Part shown: one piece after another, positions 10,489 through 23,187 of the stretch
Layout of the letters: every line of letters starts with the position of its first letter
Position numbering within the stretch: position 1 is the stretch's first letter
Assembly: GCA_000727475.1 (NCBI GenBank)
Contig: KL647323.1
Span: 448,659-512,658, forward strand
Origin: Sarcocystis neurona
Taxonomy: Eukaryota > Apicomplexa > Conoidasida > Eucoccidiorida > Sarcocystidae
Length of the DNA stretch: 64,000 nucleotides
Reading direction: 5' to 3'
Made by a program: the position numbers and the translations under genes
Notes under the pieces: model-generated
Seen by the model: only the letters and a program-made list of their open reading frames with translations
What the model was told of the DNA's origin: nothing
Databases searched by the model: none

Positions 10489-12413
10489 ATGAGGACAGAC
10501 ACTTGTTCTGGCTGCTGGGCGGCTGGCGACGGCACGCGGAAGACGCAGTCAAAAGCTGGGAGCTGTGCTGCCGTGGTCTCGAAAAACAGCAAGACAACTG
10601 CATCCAGGTCAAGCACTGATTTTCCGCAGTTACCTCGGACGTCTTTCACCCATGTTTCGGAAGGTGACTTTCCTTCTTGCAAGCCTAATTTACGTTCATT
10701 GCCTGAATGCAAACGGTACGGGACATCCACGCGGATGAGTCCGCCAATCTCCATTAGCTGTAAGGAAGTCAGCAGCGAACGGGACTTGTGCAGGACACCG
10801 AATCCAGCGGCTGATGCACGAGCGTTCGATAGAAAAGGGAAAAGTTTTGCGACTTCTTTCCGGAATTCTTCTAAGGGCTCCGAAAAAACTGTATTGCCAA
10901 AGAGGTGCCAGAGTTCACTCTCATCGACTGCAGCTCCTACAGAAGAAGGACAAATGCTTGTAAAAGCTGAAGATGCGGCCCCTACGGACAAAGAAGGCTT
11001 TGAAAACTGTCCAGACGCGGCTACGGTACGGAAACTGCACTCCTCTCAACAGTTACTGTACTCTTACGGGGTGTTAAATCCATAGGTTTCATTCTCAAGG
11101 CGAGAGAGATTTTTTTTTTCTCAGTAGGCTATCTTTTGTCAGCTGTCACCACTCCAACCCTTACCCTCACTATCACTCCCTGCTACTACTGCTGCTGCCT
11201 TTACTACTAACTCTACTCCCACTACTACCACCACTACTCCACTATTGTAATGGCCAGCACCACTATGACAACTCTTACTCTGTGTCACTACCCCCCGAGC
11301 GAGACGAAGTTGTAAGCTTGTTTGTACGAAGTTTATTGCGTTGCGCGCGATTTCACTAGTACGAGGGTGCGTATTCGCTGTGAGGACATGCACCTGCAGC
11401 GCATGTGTGCATGCACGTGTATGTGTACACACATTTGCAAATCCGGCAGGCCCGTGAACGTTCGGCGAATACTACACTCACGTCGCGTATGTCTGATGTT
11501 CTGTACTTTTCTGAGGACCACCGTGTGATAAACTGCTTAGATATTACTAGAGGAAGCTAGTCACACGTGCATAGGCTGCTCGACATAGGCAGATACGTCT
11601 GTACTCAGTCTCACGTTTGTGCCTTCAGCACACGCCAGCAGTACCTGCAGTTACTGTGCGTGACAACTGCTTCGAATATGGCCGTCACTCGTCTCGCAAC
11701 ACTCTGAAGATCCACAACAGTGAGACCCCTCGAGTCGTTTCTTATGTGCTATCTTTTGCTTTACTGAAGGCGAAGACGGAAGTCGGGCGAGTGAAAGTTG
11801 GGGTGGAGGAGTTTCGTAGGCTTCTGTGCGTACAAATGTGCAAGACGAAAAATGCCTCAGATCTGTTCATTGAGGTCAACTCAGTGGAGGCCACACAGGC
11901 TGCGCTGCAGAAGTACGACGTGGACATGGACAAGCTGGGAAGCATATATCCTAGCGTAGGAGCCCTTCTGCACGACGAAGGCTACTGCATTCCCTGTGTA
12001 AGTTCCGCTTTAGAGCCAGTTTCAGAGTGCTCCTGGCAGTTGAAGGGAATGACTGTGATATCTACATGAAGTACACGGTAGCGCACTGCGTCGACTGAGG
12101 CCGTTGTTGCTGCATACGCTTGGAGTAACCGGCGTTCATCCTCTCTCCCATGATTCTTGCGTCCTGGCATTGATCGCTTCTTCGTGCAGTGTCAGCAGTT
12201 TCTTGCTGTCCCCGTATTCATCATCATCTTCGCCTGTTCTGTTACCTATTCTCGCAGGCTTTTGCCAGCAAGAACAACAAGAGCTGCCATAATGGCGTGA
12301 GCTGCTGCTTCTGCCATTACTTCCACAGAGAGGTCCTTGTGAGGCGGCGAGGGAAGAAGAAACGCAGCCACAACCCCAGCGGAGGTACGAGTCACAGGTC
12401 GGAAGTGGTCTAG
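10489..12413 (+). CDS. Alveolate-type CCCH-like zinc-finger protein
   Basis: Such fingers bind RNA or act in protein complexes; the target here is unknown. Exon 11770-11997 (acceptor TTACTGAAG, donor GTAAGT) joins in phase 0 to 12258-12413 (acceptor CTATTCTCGCAG, TAG 12411-12413). The join creates SVGALLHDEGYCIPC followed by KSCHNGVSCCFCHYFH. This gives C-x2-C-x9-C-x5-C-x3-H with the 'H..G.C.PC' lead-in and 'GxxCxFCHxxH' end seen in many apicomplexan and dinoflagellate proteins. A basic tail (RRRGKKKR) follows. The N-terminal exon starts at ATG 10489 and stays open to 11085. It is Ser/Thr/Lys-rich and probably disordered. Donor GTACGG near 11025 or GTGTTA near 11065 would each join in phase 0. 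Exons between 11085 and 11770 cannot be excluded. The finger is secure; the N-terminus is less so because a longer frame lies antisense. Confidence 0.72.
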
Positions 12414-14447
12414 AAGAGAGTGTTGATGTTTTGCGATGTGAAAAATAACCTGAAGTGGTATACTTCCGAAGAGCGTGATACTTTTCGATGGTACCACGGA
12501 TGAATGACGGAGACGCGGGGAAGTGCATCGACTGGGAAATTAAGCGGTAGGAGGATCACGACCTTCTCCGTTCGCCTACTGGTATGCCTGCAGCAACAAC
12601 CACATTTCGTGGGGTCTCTGCTTCCAAGTGTCACTCTTGGGACGTGCGTTCGAGTGGGGTAGGACAGTGCGTCATATCTACCGTCCTCTCACAACACAGG
12701 TGTGCATCTGATCTGTGGAATATGTATATCCGCGTTTCAAATTATGTATACATGGGGCTCGCCCTCGAGCATGTACAGTGTGTATAGCACGTTCAGGGAC
12801 GAAGCACGACACTGTGCGACGTAGCCGTTGTACAGCCAGTCTGCATACTGAAAAAGGGGATAAGCCTGAAGCGCATCGGTGTGAATATCGGAGATCCCCG
12901 AATGTGTGGTCTAATTATGTATAGTACCCCATAATCGTGTCGAATCCTGCTAAGTAGCGACAGAGAACTTGCTTGCAATAGTGTGCGGGCACACGTGGGT
13001 GAAAAGCAGTCCTGCAGGTATAGACATAAAATTATCCAACACTGTACGCTATGCACACACGCATTTTTTTAGTGTCCAAGTGAGGCATACGAAAAGCAAC
13101 TTTACTTTAACCGACTGTACAAGTAAATATATATATATATATATATCCACGTATATACAACAGAAAGTACATATCGTCACGCTTTAAATTTATTCTGCGT
13201 ACACCTACGTATGTAGTTGTGTCTGCGTTTTGGGGGAATGTACTATTTTTTTCGCCACTACAATAAAGACATTCTGCATTGCTTGGTCGTAGTAGTGTTA
13301 TATACACTAGTACAAAGTATGTATATATATCACATGTAGTCACACTGGGCGGTTATTACGACGTTTTATCTACGCCTACCGCTCAAGCATTTCTGGAGAT
13401 AACGGTGAATTCCACAGAGTTACGCCGCCGGCCTGCGCAGCCTCCCTCGGCGCCAAAACTTGGCGGAAGGAAGGTCAAGAGGTTGCCGCGGCCACGTTTT
13501 GTTTGGTTAGCAACTGGGACGGGAATATTCGTTAGTGTGGAGGTTAACGTACAACGGTTAGCAACCGTCTTTGTTAAACAAGGGGCGCGCACGAGCACCG
13601 CTGGCATATGAAGGTGCATTTTAGGGAAAGGCGGTGCGCAGGGATTGTATAGATTATATCCTAAGCACGCTTCGGTGGAAAGGGAGGACGCGCGGTGGAG
13701 CTAGGGATCAGTTTTCAAGTGGAAGGTGCGTATTGAGATCGTCCAGCAGCGAAGGCGCCTGAATTTTGACTTTTAAGAACTTTCATGTACATTGTAGCCC
13801 CAGTGGTTCAAATTTTGGAAAGTTAGGTCTCAAAGTTGAATTCGGAAAGAATGTGTGAACGGATTGGTTGATGGAGCTCTGCAAACTGCAAAGAAGAAGT
13901 GAGGGGCAGCTCATTCTGCGACAACGTTGTGTCAAAAGGATTAGAGCACACCGACGTACTCCTTCATGAGCTCGTGTGGCGGACACGGACGTACGTAGCC
14001 GCAGGAACGAAGGCAGCAGTGTTAACAGGAGGAGGTAAAAGCAGAACAAATCATGTGTTGGAGTTGTCAATTTGAACGCCAACACGGAATTTAACTTATC
14101 AGAAAAACGGCGCTATCCGATATAGACAGGCGTAACGAAAGCTTTAAATGTTCAGCTTCACCTGTTGAGATAGCTGCACAACTCGCATCGACTCGTCACG
14201 AAGCTACGCGGACGGGTGCTTCGTGTACCGTGCCATCATGTATAATGGGGCAACGACGCCTCTGGTTTGCACATTTGACATTTTCTGTGTCCGATCTACT
14301 TTTATGAAGTTAATCATTCCCTTTTGATGAAAGTCTACTGTATATAAAGTTTACCGAGCTGCCATCGTAAGAGAAATTTTGGTTACTTCCTGGTGTGTCA
14401 TAGTCCGACCTACATTACTTCTGCTGCATAACACGGGGCGACACGCT

Positions 14448-14546
14448 TGTGTTCAATTTTTCTATCCGTAAACTTAAACATGTGTTCATCTTTCCTATCC
14501 GTAAACGTACACATGTGTTCAATTTTTATATCCGTAAGACAGAACG
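14448..14546. repeat. Three tandem copies of a 33-bp unit
   Basis: Copies begin at 14448, 14481 and 14514, each with TGTGTTCA followed by CTATCCGTAA or TATATCCGTAA. Because 33 is a multiple of three, any reading frame through it yields an 11-residue repeat. In one plus frame this reads SIFLSVN, SSFLSVN, SIFISV. Confidence 0.85.
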
Positions 14547-15114
14547 GAAAACGCGAACTTCTGAAGTTGAAAGCTACCGATGGAAAGTACAGCACTCCCC
14601 ACCGGAGCGACGCAAGCCGATTTGGAGACCTGTGCTTTTCATATTACAATGCCTCCAATCTGCATGGGTGTGCACAGCATTCATGCGGATTCGTTCTGCT
14701 CAGCACGCAGTTGCCGGCTGGTACAGACGTGTATATATATATATATATACACATATGTGAGGCTGGTGGTGTTCTTCCTTCCTTTTCGAGCTTTCAACCT
14801 ACTTGTACATATGGAGATGATCCGCTTGTTTGTGAATTATCGAAGCTTCAGCAAAAACCTTCTCGATTGTACGGAGCAAGTCTGCTGGACGAGTGTTTGC
14901 AAAATCTTGTGCTCAGCAAAGTACCGAAGATTGTACCTGTCGCGGCAACGGAATTATAATATCTGCAACTGTGTTTACGCAGCAGTAGCGTGGAGACAGC
15001 GATAACAGTTGAAATAATATGAGGCAAGCGACAAATTGGGCAGTGATGTTCAGTGTCGAAGCGGAGCGAAACTGCTGAGAGCGACCACACGTGCAACCTG
15101 GACCGCACATAGAG

Positions 15115-15168
15115 TGTGTGTGTGTGTGTGTGTGTGTGTATACATATATATATATACATATATATGTA
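15115..15168. repeat. TG microsatellite followed by TA-rich palindromic tract
   Basis: About twelve TG units are followed by alternating TATATACATATATATGTAT. The same compound motif recurs in the repeat-rich blocks and is a typical expansion-prone tract of this genome. Confidence 0.8.
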
Positions 15169-16509
15169 TTTATGCGTTGAGCGAGGGTGTGAGACGTGTG
15201 AAACACCTTGGCAGTGCTGAAGGAAAGCAGTGTCATGAAAGTCACCGGGACACAGCTGTACATTTCGGAAAGTGTCTTTCAAAGGCTGAAGCTTCTACAG
15301 AGATGCTGTTGCAACAGCATTCACAGATGTCGCTGAAGTTTCAGTTTTTACTGTTAGCGTGGACATTTACGGCGAGTCGGCCTTTTCCTGATAATATTGT
15401 TCATTGAGCCACTTCCTTTTTGAAAATAAACTGGAAGAAGTAAGGGGCTGCAGCTTGTTTTTTCTTCACGGGAGAACCCGGTGCTCGTCGCCTCCCGCCC
15501 GACACCACGCTTGCCATTCATTCTCAAACGTATGAGTTGAAGTACTTTTTTTAAGCTCCCAGGTTCGTTCCTGTGTAGAAGAGGGCTAGCTACGTTGCTG
15601 TGTAGCATCAACACAGGTATCCTACCGGGATTCTGAAATATTTCAGCGTCTTTAGCGGAGTCCGTCCGCCTCTTCTGAAGCTGTGGCTCAGAGGAAGACT
15701 GGGGGGGTAGACCGTCCTCTACTAAGGGTAATTGTACTGACTGCATTCCAAGATTCTCCTGCTACAGTCACTCAATGGCGGCAACGCACACTTTAGTCCC
15801 TTTTTTCTCAGCTGTATAGTAGCTTCTTCTCTATGTATACACACATACACAACATTCTGATACCAGTACCGGTATACCGACTTCCACCCTGTACGTGCGC
15901 GGTCTCTGCTTCGTGCGAGCGGATGAAGCAGCGGTCTTTCGGGGCTTTCTCGTTCTCTACGACATAAATTCAGTGTCCCCAGCTCAAGCCTTTGAAAAAA
16001 ATTCTAGCAACTTCCCCTCTACATGTGTGGAATTATATATCTAATTGTGGCCTCGTGGCACTTCTCACTGGTGAAATTGTGAATGGAACGCTCATTGAGC
16101 CGGGTCCCCTGGGCTCGACGCTACGTGGATTTCAGTCTAATCGAACACACACGTGCCCGCTTGTTACTCTCATTCTCATGTGTGCGCACGTACGTCTTCC
16201 GAACTGAACAAATATAAATGCTTGTTTGCTACACCTTAAGTGAACGACGGTCCCACTGCATGCTGTTTGTAATCCTGTAGTATACCCTGCAACGGGGTGC
16301 TTCCCAGCGAAGGCTAAGTGGCGTCTCCCTGAATTCTACGACGATTAACTGGGTGCGTGAGTGGATACAGTCGTGCCAGAGTCTTCTGGAAGTAACCGAC
16401 TACCCCTCTGGAATCATTGACCGACTCTGCTTGTGAGCGCCGTGTGTACACAACATTTCTAATGTAGAGCAACAGGGAAATACATTGTGGGCTAGGAACT
16501 CTGGTACCG

Positions 16510-16770
16510 TCACACGGTCATGAGGCAGTTCTCCAATGTAGGGGAAGTCGCATTGACAGCGAATGCTGCGGAAAGATTTGTATTGACCTTTTCATTCAGC
16601 TGTGTGGTGACATGGGCGAGCATATGTTGCGAGTCAGGCTTTAAGCGCTGAGTCACTGCGCTGGAACAACCATATTTCATGCAAGCAGCGCAACTCCTCA
16701 GTGCGAGTTTCCAGGCAGTTGAAGAGGCCAACGTTTCGCTGAAGGATTTGAACGTGACTTCCGTTCTCAT
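16510..16770 (-). CDS. Possible hypothetical protein exon
   Basis: An ATG-initiated minus frame of 86 codons ends in TGA at the low-coordinate end. It has six Cys residues and short hydrophobic helices but no family motif. An acceptor-like CCCAG directly precedes the ATG, so it may be an exon of a longer minus-strand gene using frames near 16771-17061. That connection could not be made in phase. Confidence 0.25.
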   Translation of the reverse strand: MRTEVTFKSFSETLASSTAWKLALRSCAACMKYGCSSAVTQRLKPDSQHMLAHVTTQLNEKVNTNLSAAFAVNATSPTLENCLMTV

Positions 16771-17526
16771 TTACTGGGTACAGTAGGTGTTTAGGCACTT
16801 GTAGCGGGGGACAGATGATGATCCAGCACCCGTTCGACGGAAAACGCAGTGACTGCAAGCCGCGTTTTCCACGTTATTGTTTCGCAGCAGTACACGGCAC
16901 GACACCGTTGTCCCACAAAGGGAAACGGCGTTGTACAGCGCTGTATCTCGAAGTATTTTCCGTGTCGCTTCGCAAGTTGTGACCACTAGATCTGAGTGTG
17001 GAGCTGTCAGTGGAATTATCAACTCCAGTCTGGCGTGTCGTGTTCGAGGTGGCTTGCCCAAATGAACCAGTACTTCATCTCATGTACATATGCTCACTGT
17101 AATGAATCCGACGAAGAGAGCCCTGTGGCCACGCACACTGAGGGTTGCGAGCGGACGAACACGGCTAATTGACGTCGTACTGGTGACTGCGTCTCACCCA
17201 GAGTGATCACGCGACGAATTTAGGAATGAACTGTTTTGTCAAGAACCTCTGAGGGGAGCAACTTGAATTCCTGCTGTCCCCTTTTAATGTGTAGAAATTC
17301 TTGGTCACTAACAGAGGAGCAGCGGTCGTGCTAGTTGCACCAGCAGTAGCACCAGAGGGAGCACTGTAAAGGGAAGCGACGGACTCTCGTCGTAGCGAAG
17401 CAGTGGGCAATACGAATGAACACGTCGTCTGTGTAGCGCGGCCCACCTCAGCACAGCAAACAATATATTTTCCACGTGTCCCACACAGATGTGTGCGAAG
17501 TGCTAAGCCAGATTGTCCTTGACACC

Positions 17527-17663
17527 GGCACGAAAGTGACGTTTTCAGAATCTTTCCGTACTTCTCCTTAAACATGTGAATATTCTTGTCGTTGAATTCG
17601 GTATGAAAATGACGTTTTCAGAATCCTTCCGTACACCCCTTCACACATACGAATATCCACGTC
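17527..17663. repeat. Two-copy direct repeat, period 73 bp
   Basis: GACGTTTTCAGAATC followed by TTTCCGTAC or CTTCCGTAC occurs at 17538 and again at 17611. Similarity continues over about 55 bases in each copy, ending in GAATAT. No function is evident. Confidence 0.8.
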
Positions 17664-18204
17664 AAGAAGGCATCTGAATTTTGCTCAGTGCTCTCACGTT
17701 GCCGTCAAAGCGTGGGAGCATCGATAGCAGGTGTTCCCTATGTAGAAGGCCGTGAACCTTTCTGCACCTTTTTGTGGACACTTTGAACCGACGTGCCACA
17801 CACGAAATTTACGCCAGGAAAATGATATGGAGGTGATTTTCCTGTTTCCCTAAAAAGCTGCTAGATGCACAGCAGCTGCTTCTACATCAGTAGGGCTGTG
17901 CGCGCGGGTTTTCTGCTTGGATCGATGTGTGGGGCATCTGTCTGTGCTTTCCGAGTGTGTTTCCCTCTATGGTGTAACTGAAACCGGATTCTTCTTTACT
18001 AAACGTGCTTTTAAAGGCAGAGAGATCCCGCTTCCGGAACAGTGAACGGAGGCAGCAGAACCCCTGCATCTCGTATGAATAAAGACGGGCCTCATTCTGC
18101 CACAGCTCTTGCTGCTGCCACTCCCACAGTTCTAGGCGCACCACCCCGCTGTTTCTGCTGCAGCCGGCGTGTCCGCTCCCGTTACCAAAACCCGCCTTTT
18201 TCAG

Positions 18205-18801
18205 TACAATATCAGCGGGTCTTAAAAGGGCAACCCTTCCTAATACGTATAAGGGATCTTTACAACGTTGAAGTGCGGGATTTTTCCACGAAGGGAGACG
18301 AGTTGTACGGGAAGTTTTGGACAAGCTTGCGCATGCATCAAATGATCCAAAACGCCAAGACGTTAACGATGAATAACCGCAAGTGAGTCCAATAAGACTG
18401 GGACTTGTCGTCGATTTTCTGCGCGCGAGGCGTTGATCACGGATCATGCGCGTCTGTGACACATGTACAAGCCCCCGTATACAGAAATGCAAAGTGAATC
18501 CACGCCTTCAAGCTTGCAAACACGCAGTCACCACATACATACGCACTAGAGCTTATTTGTGTACACAGACTACAACGAGACGTTTGTCGATGAAGTGCAC
18601 ACAGGCGTGGTAGCAAACCTGTTTATGCAGTCTGCCTTGGACTCCCGCCTCATTTTTGCACCTCTGCAACTAGCATCAGTTGAGTACAGCTGCATGCTCA
18701 ACATTTCGTGGAGGCCTGCTCCATTCGCGTAACTTTGCAGGTTCGTCTATCCTGTAGCTGCAAGTCCTGTACGAAAACAGTACGGTTACCTGCTCAGGGG
18801 T
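18205..18801 (+). CDS. Partial multi-exon gene of unknown function
   Basis: Three plus-strand exons are supported by content and splice signals: 18205-18382 (acceptor TTTTTCAG, donor GTGAGT), about 18569-18683 (acceptor GTGTACACAG, donor GTACAG) and 18741-18801 (acceptor AACTTTGCAG, donor GTACTT). The second and third join in phase (GA + G). Segments include GQPFLIRIRDLYNVEVRDF, YNETFVDEVHTGVVANLF and YPVAASPVRKQYGYLL. The first and second exons do not join in phase with the obvious sites, so a small exon or a base error probably lies between them. A possible terminal exon is 20013-20198, which contains HGVGFYWNEKPPAAL and a hydrophobic stretch before TGA. I do not recognise the family. Confidence 0.45.
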
Positions 18802-21650
18802 GTACTTGTGGTGTTACGCGTGCGAATATTTGGTCCGGTGTGCTCGAACGTGTACCTCTTTAGACGCATATACAGTTATGAAGACACTAAGGGTATACTC
18901 CTATATACGGACATGGCCGCATATGTGCTCGGTCCTGTATTACCGCGAGTGAAAATCTGTGTCAGTCCGGATGCGCAGGTGAGCATCCGCAGGGGCGCTC
19001 ACACATGCTGACACAAACAGGAGTCACTGCCTTATACTACCGGCATAGGGTACTGCGTACACGCCTGGCTCCACAAGTGTGTATCCAGATTCTGTATGTT
19101 GAGCAAATGAATTTGCTGGCAAAGAGGCAACTAGCATTAAGCGATGGAAGTAAGTGGTGACATACACGACTTTGTCGTAGCCCACGACTGTTCGTCAAAA
19201 GTTCTGAAGCACAACTGCAAAACAACCGGCGAACAAATGGAAAGCGGATTCAGACCTTACGTGGACAAGAGCGAGCAATGAAGGAAAAAATTGCACGAGT
19301 TTCTCTTGCTTTGAAACAGTCTCCTGACTGGAGTAAAAAACACCGATACACACCTGTGGTACTGCCTTATGAAGAAAACCCATCCAAATGTGTACAAATA
19401 TATGCATAATATTGATACGCGTAATACGGATGCGATTCTGTGTTTCGCTCTCTCTGTCTTCTGATGTGTACGCTATTGCATGTCAAAAGTCTGTACCTTT
19501 TTAGCCTGGTGGGACAAGTAAGCCTTATTAGCAAATGGTATTTCTCGAAGGTGTCATCATTGTGCGTCGCTTCTACGCACAATCACCACAGTCTGCAGGC
19601 GCACTCCGGTCTTTCCGACCCGTCCTCGACTGTACTCCAGTGTACGTGCATTAGCCGGTTTGCATGTGTATGTGTGTATATACAACTTCACACGGACAGA
19701 TATGGCGTCACGTACGTGGATGCGTGGAGGCGCGTACACATAAACAAATACACATAAATATACGTGTGTATGTTCGTGAAGGAGAGGGCGTTGGCTATTC
19801 TTCGTCAAACTCCCCTCTGAACTTGCTGTTTAATGTATGTTAACACACGGCCGTCATGAAAGCCGCTCAATGCCCAGGAGGGGAGAGTGTGGGTACACCA
19901 GCAGAATGTGCACAACGCGCTTTAGTTATCTGTGATTCGACTGTCGATCTTGTTATTGTCTCTTGTGGGAACCCAACTGTTCACGTGTCTGCACGTGTAT
20001 GCCTACGAAGAGGAAAGAAGGCACGGAGTCGGCTTTTACTGGAACGAAAAGCCACCTGCTGCACTCGATCTATTGAACGCAGTGCAGGCCGTTGTGTTGA
20101 GCTTTCTATTCTTCCCTAGCTTTGAATGGAGCGCTTCTGTCCTTATTTTTAGCAATTACGGATCCTTCATGCGTGGAGCCAGTCTTCTGGAATTCTGACG
20201 TGTTAAGAATATCAACGGGAGAGCGACATGACAAGACGCAGGAACGGAGGCCAGGCGGTGTAAGCTCTCACGAGGGTGAATCCTAGAAAGTCATTGAATG
20301 AATTATCAGCTTCCACTGCTGAGAAGAGGCTGAATGTTATTGTGGCTACGTGTTCAAACACTGTTAAGTCGTACAATTTTTGGAGGTAAAAAAAATTTTG
20401 CCTGAGCGCACACTTGCAGCCCTTAATACTCGTAGAACAGAAGCAAAGCTACAATGTCTCTTGACGTATTTGTGCTTTTCAGCTTGCGGAACAGTTTGTG
20501 TACAACAGGACATGCTGTCAGTGTGAACAGTAGCTCAGCCTGTCGGCTAACAACATCGGATCCATTGTCCTAAAGAACTTCGCAAAACGGCAGAGGTAAC
20601 GATTACAACTAAAGCTAGTCTCATAAAATACACGTGTACGCATAGTGTATATATTCAATTCCACTTCTGGCGCACCTATTGAACTTTTTTTCACGACCGG
20701 TTTTCGTGGACACACGCAGAGGACACAAAAATGCATTTGTACACGCGCAGTGGCGAAAGCAATATATACGCATATTCAATCCCATACAGTAAATCAGTCC
20801 TTTCGGCTTAAGGCGGAGAGGGTGCCCGCGAATAATTGTGCAAAAGTCATATCGGACGACTGCAAAAGTAATTCGCGAGTAAGGTGGGGCCCTTATTCCG
20901 GTGTTGTTCAAGCAGAGCCGGCAGCTGTACTTGCAAGCGCTGTCTTGTGCGTTTTTATTACCTGGTATGTGCCTCTCAAATTAAAAGACTCGTCTATCCG
21001 TTCTGGTAGCGTCACGCGGTATGAACTGCAACTAGAAGCAGCAACACAGGACCCCAGACTTCCGACTGTGTACCGCAGCTTAATAATCTTTTGTGTCTCG
21101 CGCGATCTCCTAGCACCGATACGTCGCTCGGTCTCGTAGAGAAAACGTACCTTTCCACCATATATAAGGCAGTATATAAATCACTTTCCAAGCACTTGTC
21201 TTCACCCTCCCGACAACACATGTACACACATGTGCACATCACACGCGCAACCGTAGCCGTTTCGTAGCGCTAAGTGTAGCAGAGTGAGTGCACAGTGACG
21301 CTACTTGAACTGCCCGTGGTGATAATGCAAACGTACGCATCTCGTACGAATTTGAATTTGATGGACACATGCTGGGAACACGTTTGAACGTGGGTACGCG
21401 ACTTGGAAATGACTCTCACTTCTGTGAGTAAACCTTGGAGCAGTAATCTGCTGCGGTGCGTACACAGGCGTCGGTATTCGGGATGTGTACGCAGATCTAC
21501 TTTAGCAACAATTTTATGCTGCAAGCACGAAAGGCAATTCATGTCTGTGTCGCTTACTGTAAAAGCATGCGTATATATATAAATGTGTACGGAGATAGAC
21601 GGAAGCGCTACAGTAGACGTGCTCCGTCCTACATCCTTTCACCGACATTC
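18802..21650. other. Repeat-poor stretch, no gene resolved
   Basis: The plus frame at 20645-21139 has coding-like composition and one hydrophobic segment near 20915-20975, but it lacks an ATG start and a clear splice context. The possible terminal exon at 20013-20198 is discussed with the gene at 18205-18801. Nothing else is recognised. Confidence 0.35.
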
Positions 21651-23187
21651 CTAAAATGTGGACTCGTTACACGCTTTAGCGGTTGTGTCTACGTGTAGGC
21701 GGAGTACACGGGAGGTAATCGTTGTGATCTCTTGAATTGCAAGAACACTCTGCAGCGTTTTAACATACTCGACTCTCCGGATGTGCGACGGTATGACTTG
21801 CGCATGTAGTAATTGCTCATACATCGGCCGATTTAAAGCGGCATCCTTAGGTTTGTGCAGCACTTCAGCCGGAGCAGTGTTTAGCTCAAAATACAATTCG
21901 CCGTCCTCAGTGGAGCAGTTGATGTTTCCTTTTCTAGACAACAGTGCTGTTTACGGGAATAAAACTGTCCGAAAGTGACCAGCCATGCAGCCGGTGGCTT
22001 CCTCGCGTCCAAGAGCAGAAGACGAAGGGCCTCGAATTTCTTCCAACGTCTCACGCGTCTGTTTGTAGCCACCGGCTGAGATTTCTATGTCTACAGTAGT
22101 CCGTACAGCTATACCTTTTCCTTTCTGGATGGACACAGGCTCGACAAGCAGGTTTGCTTTGGTATACCCTTACAGAGGAGCTCCTCCGCGCGTTCTAACT
22201 TCTTGATGTTGCCTCACTACTTCGCGAACATATCTTCTCGTATACAGAGAAGCAGCAGTAGTTGTTGAATAACCGTTAGTGAATATAGATTCTCGACCGA
22301 CGCAAAACAGTCGAAAGGCCCACCCAGGCGTCCTTCACATCCTGAACTCTATCTTTCCGTGTAATTTGACATTAGTCACTCATACCTCTTCGCGTCTATA
22401 CACGCGCGGCACTATAGTTACACCCGTAACACCGATACACGAACGTATGGATACATATATACATACATGTATACACACCTACATACATACACGTGCATGG
22501 AAGGCAGAGCTGGATCTACCCAATTATGTGGTGCTACATATTTTGTTACTCCAGATGAGCGTCATTTTTACGTGCAGAAGCAGCGAAGTCTAAACACAGA
22601 GAAGGGTGGTGCTGCATTCGCTCCGACCGCACTACCGAGAAGGGGAACGACACCTCATCAACTGCAGATCCAGCAGCAGAACTAGAAGCAGAAAGGAGAA
22701 ACCAGCATCACCGTAGCAGCAGCAGCGGTAGCGGTGGCAATCTGAGCAAGAGAAGTACTACGTGCAGTCTCGACTGGGTGGATGCTTCGTGGCGCGCGTG
22801 CTCTCTACTCCGTCCGGCCTCGCCTCGTCAAAAATAGATGTTTCAAAACGTCTTGGCAACTAGCATCCGGCAACTCCTTGTGATCAACGAGAGCTTTTCT
22901 ACCAAGACTTTCCTCTGGTATCGCGTCTGGCCAGCGCAGCTGCGTCTGGGTATGGAGGAATTCTCTCGTTAGGCTGCCGAACATCTATTCTTTAACTTGA
23001 TGAAGAATGTTACCCGTCCCTCGTCCGAAGCACGACTCTCCAGGTCACCAGCCGCAGCGGCACCCATAACAGCAGCTAGCAACACCAGCAGCAGCGGCAG
23101 CTGAAGAACCTCATGAACACCCCGCCATTCATAGGTAATCTGCCGGTGCAGCTGCAAGATGCAATAAAAGAGAGCTCGACAGGGCAT
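21651..23187 (-). CDS. Possible spliced secreted or membrane protein
   Basis: Separate minus-strand segments look coding. 23187-22969 contains a signal-peptide-like run (LPLLLVLLAAVMGAAAAGD). 22160-21960 contains EPVSIQKGKGIAVRTTVDIEI. 21941-21651 contains DGELYFELNTAPAEVL. I could not find an in-phase splice chain, and the implied introns between neighbouring segments would be under 90 bases. Eimeria surface antigens are secreted multi-exon proteins, but none of their cysteine motifs is seen here, so I make no such claim. Confidence 0.22.

Larger units (their letters stand above)
12414..18204. other. Repeat-poor stretch, genes unresolved
   Basis: No recognised domain was found. Frames that look better than background are minus 15746-15354 (ATG start, 130 codons), minus 16770-16510 (ATG start, 86 codons, TGA) and minus 17061-16771, but I could not connect them in phase. 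The stretch also contains a 33-bp triplication (14448-14546), a 73-bp duplication (17527-17663), TA tracts (13129-13146, 14733-14750) and a TG/TA tract (15115-15168). Confidence 0.4.

Noticed and set aside
16510..22136. Eimeria surface-antigen (SAG) gene cluster
   Set aside because: Some Cys-containing frames and a hydrophobic leader raised the idea, but none shows the spaced cysteines or conserved blocks of that family that I can recognise.
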